Positions 8,729-19,000 of a stretch of DNA of 64,000 nucleotides are shown piece by piece. The stretch comes from an uncultured Clostridia bacterium (GTDB taxonomy: Bacteria > Bacillota > Clostridia > TANB77 > CAG-508). The position numbers and the translations under genes were made by a program. Every line of letters begins with the position of its first letter. Positions within the stretch are counted from its first letter, which is position 1. The notes below the pieces were generated by a model. It made no database searches. It worked only from the letters and a program-made list of their open reading frames with translations, and had not been told where the DNA came from. The DNA lies in the NCBI GenBank assembly GCA_944388605.1, contig CALXJJ010000006.1, forward strand, positions 1 through 64,000. The letters run 5' to 3'.

Positions 8729-9163
8729 ATGGATAATAACATTAATTTAACAATTTTAAATGAACTTAATAAAGCCTGTCAAATGGGTATGGACTCTATA
8801 ACTTTTGTTTCTGATAAAGTTGGTGATGAAAATTTAAAAGAGAATTTAAGTTATCAATATGCCGAATACGGTAATATCGCTAAAAAAATAAGTACTGCTT
8901 TTGAAAAATATGGTGAAATTCCAGATGATGAACCTGTTGGTGAAAAAATGATGGGATGGATGGGAATTCAAATGAATACTTTAACTGATAAAAGCAATTC
9001 AAAAATTGCAGAACTTCTAATTCAAGGCGGAGATATGGGAATTATTAAATGCCAAAAACTTTTAAATCATAATCCCCATGCAGAAGAAAATGTTAAAAAT
9101 TTATTAAATGAATTCATGAACTTTCAAAGAAATTCAATTGATAAAATGAAAGAATTTTTATAA
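8729..9163 (+). CDS. Predicted four-helix, ferritin-like protein of unknown function
   Basis: This 144-aa soluble all-helical protein starts MDNNINLTILN. An AAAGGA site lies nine bases before the ATG at 8729. The open ATG at 8720 overlaps that site. The pattern of long amphipathic helices (GMDSITFVSDKV, QYAEYGNIAKKIS, AELLIQGGDMGIIKCQKLL, NLLNEFMNFQRNSIDKMKEFL) resembles DUF-type ferritin-like proteins common in clostridia, but I see no complete set of metal-binding ExxH motifs. It is one of the few plus-strand genes and is followed by a repeat-derived hairpin. Confidence 0.6.
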   Translation: MDNNINLTILNELNKACQMGMDSITFVSDKVGDENLKENLSYQYAEYGNIAKKISTAFEKYGEIPDDEPVGEKMMGWMGIQMNTLTDKSNSKIAELLIQGGDMGIIKCQKLLNHNPHAEENVKNLLNEFMNFQRNSIDKMKEFL

Positions 9164-9179
9164 AATCCTTTCATTTTAT

Positions 9180-9246
9180 GCAGTCATTGGAATACAGTGA
9201 CTTTTATACAATATGAACTAAGTAATTACCTTACTTAGTTCATATT
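9180..9246 (+). repeat. Tail fragment of the dispersed repeat, with terminator hairpin
   Basis: It contains TGCAGTCATTGGAATACAGT and GACTTTTATACAATA, matching the distal part of the repeat family (TGCAGTCGTTAGAGCGTAGC). A hairpin follows with arms ATGAACTAAGTAA and TTACTTAGTTCAT, the same position as the ACAATAGGAAAG hairpin of full copies but with a different stem sequence. It sits between two convergent genes and probably terminates both. Confidence 0.6.
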
Positions 9247-9260
9247 TGATTTTAAATATT

Positions 9261-10073
9261 TTATTTTATATACATTGTTGGATCTACAGCTTCATTATTT
9301 TGTAATATTTCAAAATGTAAATGTGATTCATCTGCTATTTCAAATGTTGCTGTATTACCAACTGTTCCTATTGTTTGACCTTTTTCAACTTCTTCACCTT
9401 CTTTTATAAATTCTGCTGTCAATAAATTTGAATAACTTGTACTAAATCCATCTTGATGTTCTATCACTACTGTTAATCCATATCTTGGGTCATTTTTTAT
9501 AGATTTCACTGTTCCTGCTTCTGATGCTTTTACTACAGTCGTTTTTTCCGCTTTTATATCTATTCCATTATGTGTAACCCATTCTTGTAAAGTGTTTGAA
9601 AATACCAATTCATCTTTTGCAAATTTTTGCATTATTTCTCCTTCTACTGGCATCATAAATTCTAATTCTTTCTCTTCTATAATTTGTTCTTCTACATCAT
9701 TTTGCTCATTTTCTTCTATTTTGATACTACTTGTTTCTTCTTCTTGAACCACATTTTCTTCCGGAGTGCTGTTTATTATATCTTCTTCTATTTCATTTAT
9801 TTGATTTTCTATAATTACTGTTTCTTCTTGTACTTCATTCACTGTTTTTCCCATAGATGTACTTGCTTGACTATATTCACTATCAGAACTTTCATCAGGC
9901 ATTAATCCTACTATTTTTTCTGTATCAAAACTTTCTTGTGCCTGTTCGTTCATATAATTTCCATATATAATATATGTTATTATAAATGCTATAATAGCAA
10001 TTCCTACTATACCTCCTGTAATATACACCCATGTATTATCTTTTTTTCTCATATTTCTATCCATCCTTTCCAT
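9261..10073 (-). CDS. spoIIQ: Membrane-anchored M23/LytM peptidase, SpoIIQ-like
   Basis: SpoIIQ is made in the forespore and forms the engulfment channel with SpoIIIAH. The 270-aa protein has one N-terminal membrane anchor (about residues 16-38) and a long Glu-rich linker (about 50-140). A C-terminal LytM domain begins near 150. The metal-site motifs HNGID and SHLHFE are both present, so it may be an active endopeptidase, as reported for clostridial SpoIIQ and unlike the B. subtilis protein. The ATG at 10073 has an AGGAGG site six bases upstream. It sits directly downstream of spoIID, a usual clostridial arrangement, and that context drives the SpoIIQ call. Confidence 0.78.
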   Translation of the reverse strand: MERMDRNMRKKDNTWVYITGGIVGIAIIAFIITYIIYGNYMNEQAQESFDTEKIVGLMPDESSDSEYSQASTSMGKTVNEVQEETVIIENQINEIEEDIINSTPEENVVQEEETSSIKIEENEQNDVEEQIIEEKELEFMMPVEGEIMQKFAKDELVFSNTLQEWVTHNGIDIKAEKTTVVKASEAGTVKSIKNDPRYGLTVVIEHQDGFSTSYSNLLTAEFIKEGEEVEKGQTIGTVGNTATFEIADESHLHFEILQNNEAVDPTMYIK

Positions 10074-10136
10074 AAAAGACCTCCTTAATTATTTGGTATT
10101 ATCATTATTTCCATTTTTGCAAACATTATACAATTT

Positions 10137-11132
10137 TCAAGTAAAATCTTTTATTTCTACTCCTGTATAGAAATGTTTTATTATTTCTTCATAGTTTTTA
10201 CCTTCTTTTGCCATACTATCAGCACCTGTTTGACTCATTCCAACTCCATGACCATATCCTACTACTTTAAAACTTATATTGTCTCCATCAATACTAACTT
10301 GGAAATTTGCAGACCTTAAACCTAATATTGTCCTTACTTCTACACCTGACAGCTCCTTATTTCCAATCTTTATTGTTTTTACTCTATTTCCTTCTGTATA
10401 TTCTTTTATTTCTATAGGGTTATCTTCATAATTTATAGTAAAATCTTCATAATTAGCTTTCATCTTTTCTTCAAACTCTTGTTTTGTTATTGTTAATTCT
10501 GAACTATACTGAGAATATGCATCTTCACCTGCGGTTTCAACAGATTGCAAATACGGATATCCGCTTCCTCCCCATACATTTATTGGTGGCTCTGTTTTTC
10601 CTCCGCTGTTAGAGTGGAAAAATGCATTTATAGGTTTTCCTTCATATAATATAATTTTCCCTTGAGTAGAATTTACAGCCTCTACAATTTTATTCCAATT
10701 TTGTTCTTTTTCTTCATCTTTCCATTTTGCTAATCTATCTTCTTTTGATATCCATGCCTGACAACAAGTAGAATCATCACAAATATCAGCTTCTCCATGT
10801 TTGTTGTTATTATTTACTATTTTATATATAGTATATGTTCTAGCTACAACAGCTTGTGCTTTAAGTGCTTCTTTTTCAAAGCTTACTGGCATCTCTGCAG
10901 ATACTACACCATATAAATATTCATCTAATTTTATTTCCTCTATTTCGCTTGTTTTAGTATGCAATAGATTTATAGTCTGATAATTTTTATAGTCATAATT
11001 AGATTCTATAATCTTATTTTCTATTTGTTCTACAGTATTACTTACTACTTCAGAAATTTGCTTTGTAAAAATGATAGGAATTGTAAATATAAATATGAAT
11101 ATACAAATTAATATTAGTATTATTTTTTTCAT
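10137..11132 (-). CDS. spoIID: Stage II sporulation protein D (peptidoglycan lytic transglycosylase)
   Basis: SpoIID cuts glycan strands during engulfment, working with SpoIIM and SpoIIP. The protein has an N-terminal membrane anchor (residues 3-20), the family core LDEYLYGVVSAEMP (the E near residue 81 is the expected catalytic acid), EALKAQAVVARTY, the cysteine pair in DSTCCQAW and the C-terminal GYGHGVGMSQTGAD. The 331-aa length matches. It is followed by the spoIIQ-like gene and preceded by sigF with a 20-base gap, so it may be read from the spoIIA operon as well as its own promoter. Confidence 0.94.
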   Translation of the reverse strand: MKKIILILICIFIFIFTIPIIFTKQISEVVSNTVEQIENKIIESNYDYKNYQTINLLHTKTSEIEEIKLDEYLYGVVSAEMPVSFEKEALKAQAVVARTYTIYKIVNNNNKHGEADICDDSTCCQAWISKEDRLAKWKDEEKEQNWNKIVEAVNSTQGKIILYEGKPINAFFHSNSGGKTEPPINVWGGSGYPYLQSVETAGEDAYSQYSSELTITKQEFEEKMKANYEDFTINYEDNPIEIKEYTEGNRVKTIKIGNKELSGVEVRTILGLRSANFQVSIDGDNISFKVVGYGHGVGMSQTGADSMAKEGKNYEEIIKHFYTGVEIKDFT

Positions 11133-11152
11133 TTGCCTTTTCCTCCAAACCT

Positions 11153-11875
11153 TTATGCTCTTAATTTATCTTTCATATTTTTCAATATTTTTCTTTCTAT
11201 TCTTGATACTTGTACTTGACTTACTCCAAGTATTTTAGCTACTTGTGATTGTGTTTTACTTCTAAAAAATCTTAATATTATTACTTTTTTCTCACTATCA
11301 TTTAATCTATTTAACAACTCTTGCAAAGCTATTTTGTCTACTATTAATTTTTCTTCATCTATTTTACTACTAATTTGGTCTATTTTACTAATTTTACCAT
11401 CCCCGTTTGAGTATGCTTCATCATATATTGATTCTATAGGGCTTAATGCCTCTAATGCTGATGCAACTTCTTCTCGACTTATTTTAAGCTCTTTTGCTAT
11501 TTGAGATATAGATATTTCATGCCCATTTTGGTTATAATATCTATTTTGTAATTCCTTTATTTTAAATCCTAATTCTTTTATTCCTCTACTTACCCTGATT
11601 AATCCATCATCTCTTATAAATCTTTTAATTTCTCCCATTATGTATGGAACAGCATATGTGGTAAGTTTTACATCATAACTAGTATCAAATTTTTTTATAC
11701 ATTTTATAAAACCAATAATTGCTATTTGATATAAATCTTCTGCTTCATGTCCTCTATCTAAAAATCTTTTTACTATACTCCATATTAATCCTTTATTTCT
11801 TTTTATTAGTTCTTCTAAGGCTTTTTTATCTCCATTTTGTGCTGAATAAATATATTCAAAATATTCTTTATCCAA
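11153..11875 (-). CDS. sigF: Forespore sigma factor SigF
   Basis: SigF is the first forespore-specific sigma factor. SpoIIAB holds it inactive until SpoIIAA frees it. Region 2 is visible (LIWSIVKRFLDRGHEAEDLY and IGFIKCIKKFD), with KLTTYAVPYIMGEIKRFIRD as 2.4. Region 3 follows, then region 4 with the helix-turn-helix RSKTQSQVAKILGVSQVQVS near the end. The 240-aa length is typical. The order spoIIAA-spoIIAB-sigF with gaps of 13-15 bases is the standard spoIIA operon. SigG, a close paralogue, is excluded mainly by this operon context. Confidence 0.94.
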   Translation of the reverse strand: MDKEYFEYIYSAQNGDKKALEELIKRNKGLIWSIVKRFLDRGHEAEDLYQIAIIGFIKCIKKFDTSYDVKLTTYAVPYIMGEIKRFIRDDGLIRVSRGIKELGFKIKELQNRYYNQNGHEISISQIAKELKISREEVASALEALSPIESIYDEAYSNGDGKISKIDQISSKIDEEKLIVDKIALQELLNRLNDSEKKVIILRFFRSKTQSQVAKILGVSQVQVSRIERKILKNMKDKLRA

Positions 11876-11888
11876 AATAAAACCACCT

Positions 11889-12353
11889 TTACCCTAATTT
11901 TGTTTCTTCTTCATCTTCCTCCTTTGGTTTTATTGCTTTTTTCATTATGACTTTTGTTCCTAGTCCAAGTACTGATTGAATATCTATTTCATCCATAAAA
12001 CTCTCCATTATTGTAAAACCCATTCCTGATCTTTCCAAATTTGCCTTTGATGTGTATAATGGTTTTCTTGCCATCTCTACATTTTCAATTCCTTTTCCTG
12101 TGTCAGATACTTCTATCATAACTGTATTTTTTAATATTTTAGCAATTATTTTTACTATTCCTTCTTTATTTTCATATCCGTGTATAATACAATTTGTTAC
12201 TGCCTCAGACACTGCTGTTTTTATATCAGCTAATTCTTCTATTGTTGGATCTAATTGAGCTACAAATGCAGCAACAGTAATTCTTGCAAAAGCTTCATTA
12301 CTTGATTTACTAGAAAACTCTAATTTCATTTCATTATCAAATAAACCACTCAT
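11889..12353 (-). CDS. spoIIAB: Anti-sigma F factor and SpoIIAA kinase SpoIIAB
   Basis: SpoIIAB is a GHKL-fold serine kinase that binds SigF and phosphorylates SpoIIAA. The N box EAVTN near residue 49, the G1 box DTGKGI near 85 and the G2 lid [13 protein letters not shown] near 110 are all visible. The product is 154 aa, slightly longer than usual because of an acidic C-terminal tail ([13 protein letters not shown]). Its start lies 15 bases beyond the spoIIAA stop reached only after the +1 shift, which supports that longer spoIIAA frame. Confidence 0.94.
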   Translation of the reverse strand: MSGLFDNEMKLEFSSKSSNEAFARITVAAFVAQLDPTIEELADIKTAVSEAVTNCIIHGYENKEGIVKIIAKILKNTVMIEVSDTGKGIENVEMARKPLYTSKANLERSGMGFTIMESFMDEIDIQSVLGLGTKVIMKKAIKPKEEDEEETKLG

Positions 12354-12368
12354 ATTTACCCTTCTTTC

Positions 12369-12687
12369 TTAACTTATTTTTTGTGATATAGGTATTATTT
12401 TAGAAACACCACTCATATCAAAAATTTTTTTCACAGTTTTATTAACATTTATCATTTCTACTTTTCCGTCCTATCATATTCATGGTTTTATATCTACCAA
12501 TTACCATTCCTATTCCTGCACTATCCATAAAAGAAACATTATTAAAATCAAATATAATTTTTCTAGGCATATATCTTGTAATCTCATTATCTATCTTCCT
12601 CCTTAATATATCTACTAAATGATGGTCTATTTCTTCTGTAATTTCTAAAAGTAATAACTTGTCCTTTTCGTTATACTTTACATTCAT
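12369..12687 (-). CDS. spoIIAA: Anti-anti-sigma factor SpoIIAA, +1 frameshift at a CGG codon
   Basis: SpoIIAA is the STAS-domain partner that releases SigF from SpoIIAB. The phosphorylated serine lies in FMDSAGIGMVIGRYK (near residue 58). The uninterrupted frame from 12687 ends prematurely as MIGRKSRNDKC after CGG at 12468-12466. Skipping the C at 12468 gives MIGGKVEMINVNKTVKKIFD, then MSGVSKIIPIS, and a stop at 12369-12371, for 105 aa, close to family length. The shifted tail carries the conserved last beta strand and helix of the STAS fold, so an unshifted product would probably misfold. The ATG has a GGAGG site upstream. The frameshift could tune SpoIIAA dose relative to SpoIIAB, which is speculation. 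Confidence 0.9.
12468..12468 (-). other. +1 frameshift site GGA-C-GGA in spoIIAA
   Basis: The upstream frame reads ATA GGA CGG AAA AGT and stops 8 codons later. Skipping C gives GGA GGA AAA GTA, the expected I-G-G-K-V of SpoIIAA. Confidence 0.88.
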
Positions 12688-12789
12688 TTGTTTACCTCCA
12701 CTTCATTTAATTTATATGAATATTATAATTCTTTTTCCATTTTTTTCCTATAGCAAAACATAAGAAGTTTTGCCGATTTATAGGAAGTT

Positions 12790-12796
12790 GTCGACA
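12790..12796 (-). promoter_or_regulatory. Possible Spo0A box upstream of spoIIAA
   Basis: TGTCGAC on the minus strand matches the 0A box TGTCGAA at six of seven bases. It lies about 105 bases before the spoIIAA start, where Spo0A~P activates spoIIA in B. subtilis. A seven-base match is weak evidence on its own. Confidence 0.35.
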
Positions 12797-12867
12797 TTTA
12801 TTGACCTAAGCTATAATATTAGCTATCATAATGTTACATATTAAAAAAGTTTACTTTCTTATTATAT

Positions 12868-12925
12868 AAAAAAAAAGACAAACTCAATATATTTGAATCT
12901 ATCTTTTTAAGTATATATTGTCTAT
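12868..12925 (-). terminator. valS terminator
   Basis: Just past the valS stop the minus strand has GACAATATAT ... ATATATTG ... TGTC followed by a run of nine T. The stem is AT-rich with a long loop, but the T-run is strong. Confidence 0.6.
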
Positions 12926-12938
12926 AGTCAATATATTT

Positions 12939-15560
12939 TTATAAACTATTTAATCTTTCTTTTACATTATCTAACATATCTTTATATTTAACTAATTTTT
13001 CTTTTTCTTCGTCTATTTTTGTTTTAGGTGCTTTTTCTATAAATCCTTGATTAGATAGTATTGTTTCTGATCTTGCAACCTCTGCTTCTAATTTATTCTT
13101 TTCTTCATTTAATCTTTTTCTTTCCTCTTCTATATTTACTAATTCTTCAAAAGGAATAAACACATTAATTCCGTCTGTCATAATATTAATTGCATTTTGC
13201 GGTATATTTTTATCTTCATATTTTATTTCTATTTTTTGTGCAAATCCTAATTTTTGTATAAAACTGTAAGATTGTTTTAAAAATTCTTCCTCTGATCTTT
13301 GTGTTAATACAAATATTAAATCTGATTTTTTAGTTGGATGAACATTCATCTTTATTCTGATATTTCTAATGCCTACTATTATTTCCTTAATTTTTTCTAT
13401 AAAATTTTCTTCTTTCTCATAATTTACTTCTGCTTTTGGCCAATCTGAAATCATTAATTCATTTCCATTAATTGCATCATAAATTTTTGTTGTTATAAAA
13501 GGCATAAATGGATGCAATAATTTTAGTGAACATTCCAATACTTTATTTAAAGTATATACTACAGTTTTTTTATCTTCCATATTCTCGCTATATAACCTTG
13601 GTTTTACCATTTCTATATACCAATCACAAAACTCATCCCATAGAAAATTATATATTTTTTGTAGTGCAACTCCCAATTCATATTTATCAATATTATATGT
13701 TACTTCTAAAATAGTTTTTGATAACTTATTTAAAATCCATTTATCCTCTACTTTTAAATTTACATCATCTATGTTTTCTATTCCTTCATTTGCCATTAAA
13801 ACAAATTTTGACGCATTCCATAATTTGTTAGCAAAATTTGATGCCGAATCCAGTTTCTCTGGCATATATCTAATATCATTACCTGGTGTAATTCCTATTA
13901 TTAAAGAAAATCTTAATGCATCTGTTCCGTATTTTTCTATTATATCTAATGGATCTATTCCATTTCCTAATGATTTAGACATTTTTCTTCCTTGACTATC
14001 TCTTACAATTCCATGAATAAATACATCTTTAAAAGGAATTTTACCAGTATGCTCTAAACTAGAAAACACCATTCTGACTACCCAGAAAAATATAATATCA
14101 TATGCTGTTACTAATGTTGAAGTTGGGAAAAAATATTTAAAATCTTCTGTTTCCTCTGGCCATCCTAATGTAGAAAATGGCCATAATGCAGAACTAAACC
14201 ATGTATCTAAAGTATCTTCATCTTGATGTAAATTTGTACTACCGCATTTTGAACACTTTTCTGGTTTCTTCCTTGATACAATAATTTCTTTACAATCATC
14301 ACAATAATATGCTGGTATTCTATGACCCCACCACAATTGTCTTGAAATACACCAATCCTGAATATTTTCTAGCCAATTAAAATATGTTTTTTCATATTTA
14401 TCAGGTATTATTCTAAGTTCTCCATTTTTAACAACATCTATTGCTGGTTTAGCTAATGGTTCCATTTTTACAAACCATTGTTCTGAAATTTTAGGTTCTA
14501 TTGTATTATGACAACGATAGCATTTTCCAACATTATGAGTATAATCTTCTACTTTTACTAAAGCTCCTAATTCCTTTAATTTTTCAACTATTTTTTCTCT
14601 TGCCACTAATAAATCCATTCCTTCGTATTCTGGAACTAAATTACCCATTTTAAAATGTTCATCAAAGACTTGAACAAATTCCAAGTTATGTCTTTTAGCT
14701 GACTCATAATCATTATAATCATGACATGGAGTTAATTTAACACAACCTGTACCAAAATCCTTTTCTACAAATTCATCTCCGATTATTGGAATTTCTTTAT
14801 TCATAATTGGTAATATTACTTTCTTACCTATTAAATGTTTATATCTATCATCTGAAGGATTAACTGCAACTCCAGTATCTCCTAACATTGTTTCAGGTCT
14901 TGTTGTTGCTACTATAATATAATCTTCTGAGCCTTTAATTTTATATTTAATATGCCACAAATGTGTGCTTTCCTCTTCATATTCTACTTCTGCATCTGAT
15001 ATAGAAGTATTGCAATCAGGACACCAATTTATCATTCTTTTTCCTCTATATATTAATCCTTTTTCATATAGTCTTACAAAAACTTCTTTAACTGCATTTG
15101 ATAATCCTTCATCTAAAGTAAATCTTTCATGATTCCAATCACATGAACAACCTATTTTTCTTATTTGATTAGTTATTACATTCCCATATTCATTTTTCCA
15201 ATTCCATGCTTCTTCTAAAAATTTTTCTCTTCCTAATTCTTCTTTTGTTATTCCTTTTTCTTTTAACTTATTGACAACTTTAACTTCTGTTGCAATTGCT
15301 GCGTGATCTGTTCCTGGTATCCATAGTGCATTAAACCCTGCCATTCTTTTATATCTTATTAATATATCTTGAATTGTATCATCTAAAGCATGCCCCATAT
15401 GCAATCTACCTGTAATATTTGGTGGTGGAATTACTATTGTATATGGTGTTTTAGTTCTGTCTTTAGATGGTTTAAAACATCCATTTTTCTCCCATCTTTC
15501 ATATAAAGTATCTTCAAATTTTTTTGGATCAAATTTTCCTTGTATTTCTTCTTTCTTCAT
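12939..15560 (-). CDS. valS: Valyl-tRNA synthetase
   Basis: ValS charges tRNA-Val. The class I signatures are HMGHALDD near residue 47 (HIGH) and KMSKSLGNG near 525 (KMSKS). The editing domain lies between them (TTRPETMLGDTGVAV), and a C-terminal coiled-coil arm (EELVNIEEERKRLNEEKNKL) closes the protein. At 873 aa it is normal for the family. The ATG at 15560 is preferred, with GGAAGGATAA upstream. An upstream TTG at 15587 is also open. A T-box leader lies directly upstream, so expression should rise when tRNA-Val is uncharged. Confidence 0.96.
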   Translation of the reverse strand: MKKEEIQGKFDPKKFEDTLYERWEKNGCFKPSKDRTKTPYTIVIPPPNITGRLHMGHALDDTIQDILIRYKRMAGFNALWIPGTDHAAIATEVKVVNKLKEKGITKEELGREKFLEEAWNWKNEYGNVITNQIRKIGCSCDWNHERFTLDEGLSNAVKEVFVRLYEKGLIYRGKRMINWCPDCNTSISDAEVEYEEESTHLWHIKYKIKGSEDYIIVATTRPETMLGDTGVAVNPSDDRYKHLIGKKVILPIMNKEIPIIGDEFVEKDFGTGCVKLTPCHDYNDYESAKRHNLEFVQVFDEHFKMGNLVPEYEGMDLLVAREKIVEKLKELGALVKVEDYTHNVGKCYRCHNTIEPKISEQWFVKMEPLAKPAIDVVKNGELRIIPDKYEKTYFNWLENIQDWCISRQLWWGHRIPAYYCDDCKEIIVSRKKPEKCSKCGSTNLHQDEDTLDTWFSSALWPFSTLGWPEETEDFKYFFPTSTLVTAYDIIFFWVVRMVFSSLEHTGKIPFKDVFIHGIVRDSQGRKMSKSLGNGIDPLDIIEKYGTDALRFSLIIGITPGNDIRYMPEKLDSASNFANKLWNASKFVLMANEGIENIDDVNLKVEDKWILNKLSKTILEVTYNIDKYELGVALQKIYNFLWDEFCDWYIEMVKPRLYSENMEDKKTVVYTLNKVLECSLKLLHPFMPFITTKIYDAINGNELMISDWPKAEVNYEKEENFIEKIKEIIVGIRNIRIKMNVHPTKKSDLIFVLTQRSEEEFLKQSYSFIQKLGFAQKIEIKYEDKNIPQNAINIMTDGINVFIPFEELVNIEEERKRLNEEKNKLEAEVARSETILSNQGFIEKAPKTKIDEEKEKLVKYKDMLDNVKERLNSL

Positions 15561-15696
15561 TCTTATTATCCTTCCTTTCCAATGCAATAAATCTAACTTT
15601 TCTAGACCTTTTCTCTATTGTGATATTAATTTAAGTTATAGTAAGAATCTTATAAGATCTTTCTAGTATTGTATATTTTCAAGTTACAGAAAATTA

Positions 15697-15955
15697 CACT
15701 TTTTATAACTTAAAAACGCGAACACCGCCACCATATAAGGGCGAGTTTGTTCGCGTTACCACCTTAATTAATTTTTTACAAATTATCTCTATAGCATTTT
15801 AACGCTTGCTACACTTGCGAGTACATCTACTAAACTTCAATATACCTACTCCAAAGCTACCTTCTGCTTATTTACTATAAGAAGCTTTCAGCTAATAACT
15901 TCTTTTCTCTAAAATAGCAATAATTTAAGCATACTCTTCTTTTTCTTCGTATTTA
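15697..15955 (-). promoter_or_regulatory. T-box riboswitch in the valS leader
   Basis: On the minus strand, the T-box sequence GGTGGTAACGCG lies at 15763-15752. It is followed by a terminator whose arms AACGCGAACA (15757-15748) and TGTTCGCGTT (15724-15715) enclose an inner CGCC/GGCG stem, and then TTTTTAAG. Upstream is a Stem I-like region with an AGTA S-turn motif, GCTGAAAGCTTC and TTTGGAGTAGG. A GTA triplet at 15824-15822 sits opposite the AGTA segment and is a reasonable valine specifier, but I could not fold it rigorously. This fills the 430-base gap between valS and the ABC permease. Confidence 0.85.
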
Positions 15956-16018
15956 TTTAATAATTTTATCATATATCTAAATTATTTTCAATATATATTA
16001 TAAACGTTTTTTCATTAA

Positions 16019-19000
16019 CTATTCTACGCTTTTTAAACTTTCTATCATATTTATTTTCTTTAATGCAAAATATGTAAATATATTTACTATTGTTGCAAAT
16101 CCAAAAGTAATGAGAACACCATACACATAACTTTCCGGATTTATTATTTTAGCAAATCTTAGCATATTAATTTCACAAGTACTTATTATAAATGAATTCA
16201 AAAAGTATCCTGCAACTAATCCTAATATAATTCCAATTATAGTAAGCAAAATAGTTTCTCTTGTAATATAACTATATACTTCTTTATCATAAAATCCTAA
16301 AACCTTTATAGTAGCAAGTTCTCTAATTCTTTCACTAATATTTACATTTGATAAATTATATAATACTACAAAGGCAAGTAATCCTGCTGATACAATTAAA
16401 ACAACTACTACATAATTTAAAGATTTTAATGTATCATTCATTGCATTCCTTACTGTAGACGTTAAAATAACTCCACTTACTTCACTATAATTTATTATTT
16501 CCTTTGCCAGATTTTCTTCATCATTTTCTTCCATTTGATGAGTATTTATATATATAATATTTGTAGAATAATTATCTTCAAATAATTTTTCATATGTATT
16601 TCTAGTCATATATACATAATGTGATACATAATTTTCTACAATTTTATTGACTTTAACTTGTTTCTCTATATCATCACTATTTTTAATTGTTATAATATCT
16701 CCTTCACTTATTTCTAATAATTCTGCAACTTTATCTGTTACATATATTCCATCATCTAATAATTCTACTGATTCATTTGTTTTTAAATCTATTATATTTA
16801 TACTATTCTTTATTTCATCAGCATTTTTAGGTACTATTATTTGAATTTCTTCTGTACTATCTTTATTTGTTAATTCACCAGCTGAAATATTCGTTTCAGT
16901 TATATTTTTTATTTTTTCATTATTTCTTACTTTTTCAAGAAAACTATTTACATCTACTCCATTTTTTAAACTTACTTGCATATTATACTTAAATACTTTT
17001 CCATATTGTTTTGGTAAAAGTGATTCTATTGAATTTTTTAATCCAAATCCTGCTACAATCAATGCAGTACATCCCAATATACCTATTATTGTCATTAGAA
17101 ATCTCTTTTTATATCTAAATATATTTCTTACTGTCACTTTATGCGAAAAAGACAATTTATTCCATATAAATGGTATTTTCTCTAATATAACTCTTTTACC
17201 TATTTTTGGTGCTCTTGGTCTCATTAGTGTTGCTGGTTCATATTTTAGTATATTATTAGTTGAATATGCGGTAGCTCCTACAATACATATGCAAGCTACT
17301 CCTAAACCAAATAATGCATAATAAGTATTAAATTTTAAATGTATATCAGTTATTGTATACATCATTTCATACATCATCCATATTACTTTTGGTATTAGCA
17401 TAAATCCTACACACATACCTAAAATTCCACCTATTATACATGCTACTGCAGAATATATTATATATTTACTTGCAATTTGCATTCTATTATATCCTAAAGC
17501 TTTTAATGTTCCTATTTGTCCTCTTTGTTCTTCTACCATTCTTGTCATTGAAGTTAGAGATATTAATGTTGCAATTACAAAAAATACAATTGGGAAAACT
17601 TTTCCTATATTTTCTATACTATGTACATCTTGTATAAAACTATTATATCCAGTATTTCCATATCTATCTAATATATACCATGTAGGACTCTCAATTTCTG
17701 ATATCTGCTCTTTAGCATTATTTAACTTTTCTTCCGCCTCTGTTATTTGTTTTTCAAATTCTTGTTTATTAATATTTAGTTCTTCTTCTCCTTTTTGTAT
17801 CTCTAATTTTGCTTCTTCTATCTCCTTTTTACCATTCTCTAATTCAGAATATGTTCTGCTCTTTTCTTTTTCTAAGTTTTGTTCCTGCTCTTTTAATTCT
17901 ATTTTCGCATTTTCTATTTGTTTTTCTGCTAATTTTAATTGTTCTTTTGCTGAGCTTATTCCATTATTTATTTCTTCTATTCCGTTTTCTATTTCATTTT
18001 TATTTTGTTCTAGTCCAGATTTTTGTTTTTCTAATAATCCAGCTGTATTTTCTAATTGATTTTTTTGTTCCTCTGATAATTGAGGATTAGATAAAGCTAA
18101 TTGTATTTCATTATATTTTATATCAATTTGCTCTATTCCTGTATTTATAGTATTTAAATTATTTGTTAATTCCTGTTTCGTATTCTCATATTTATTAATT
18201 TCTTCTTCTGCCTTTTCTTTATTCTCATCATATAATTTTTCATTAGAATAAATTTCTTCTTTTCCCTGTTTTATTAATTTTTCTGCATTTGCAAATTCCT
18301 TATTAGCTTGTACTTCTCCATTATTAATCTTATTTTCATTTTCTTCTACTTCTTTTTTTGCGTCATTTATCTTTTTTTCAGCTTCTGCTATTTGTTCTTC
18401 TGCTGATTTTTTTTCTTCATTAAATTCATTTTGTGCTTTTTCAAGCTCCTTTTCTGCAGTATCAATCAAATCATCATACCTTATTTTTTGTCGTTCTTCT
18501 TTTATATTATCTATATTATTTTTTACATTTTCTACTAAATTCTCATATCTATCTGTAGATGTTTCATATTTACTAGCATCTTTAACTTTTATATATATTT
18601 CTGTATATAAATCACTATTAAAACTTTCTTTTGGTACATATGTGTAATAATTTATACTCCCTGCTCCCAAACTAGTATTGCCTCTTTGCATTGATATATA
18701 TATTGGACTTTCTACTATTCCCACTATTTTTAATTTGTTTTGAGATAATAAACTCTCATCATTTTCTTTTAGCTGTATTTCGTCACCAATATTCTTCCCT
18801 AGTCCACTTAACATTTTAGATTCTACTACACACTCATTAGGCTCACTTGGCATTCTCCCTTCTTTTAGTATTGGTTTATTAATCTCTTCTATAGACATTA
18901 TTTTTATTACATGTTCTGAATTGTTATCAATTATTACTTCATCTGTGCTATATGAACCATATGTTTCTAATACGCCATCTATTTTTTTTATAGAATTTAA

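Noticed and set aside
2623-12687. Alternative: CGG reassigned to another amino acid
   Set aside because: In all five conserved genes a triplet reading of CGG leads to a premature stop or a nonsense tail whatever amino acid is assigned, so simple reassignment does not repair them; only a one-base skip does.
12745-12765. Sigma-H promoter upstream of spoIIAA (AGGAAAA ... AGAAT)
   Set aside because: Both boxes are present but the spacer is about four bases shorter than the sigma-H rule, so I did not annotate it.
17809-18090. Open frame on the plus strand, Leu/Phe-rich
   Set aside because: It is the antisense shadow of the coiled-coil region of the ABC permease. Many such Leu/Phe/Tyr-rich frames occur opposite the minus-strand genes and none has a ribosome site or a family match.
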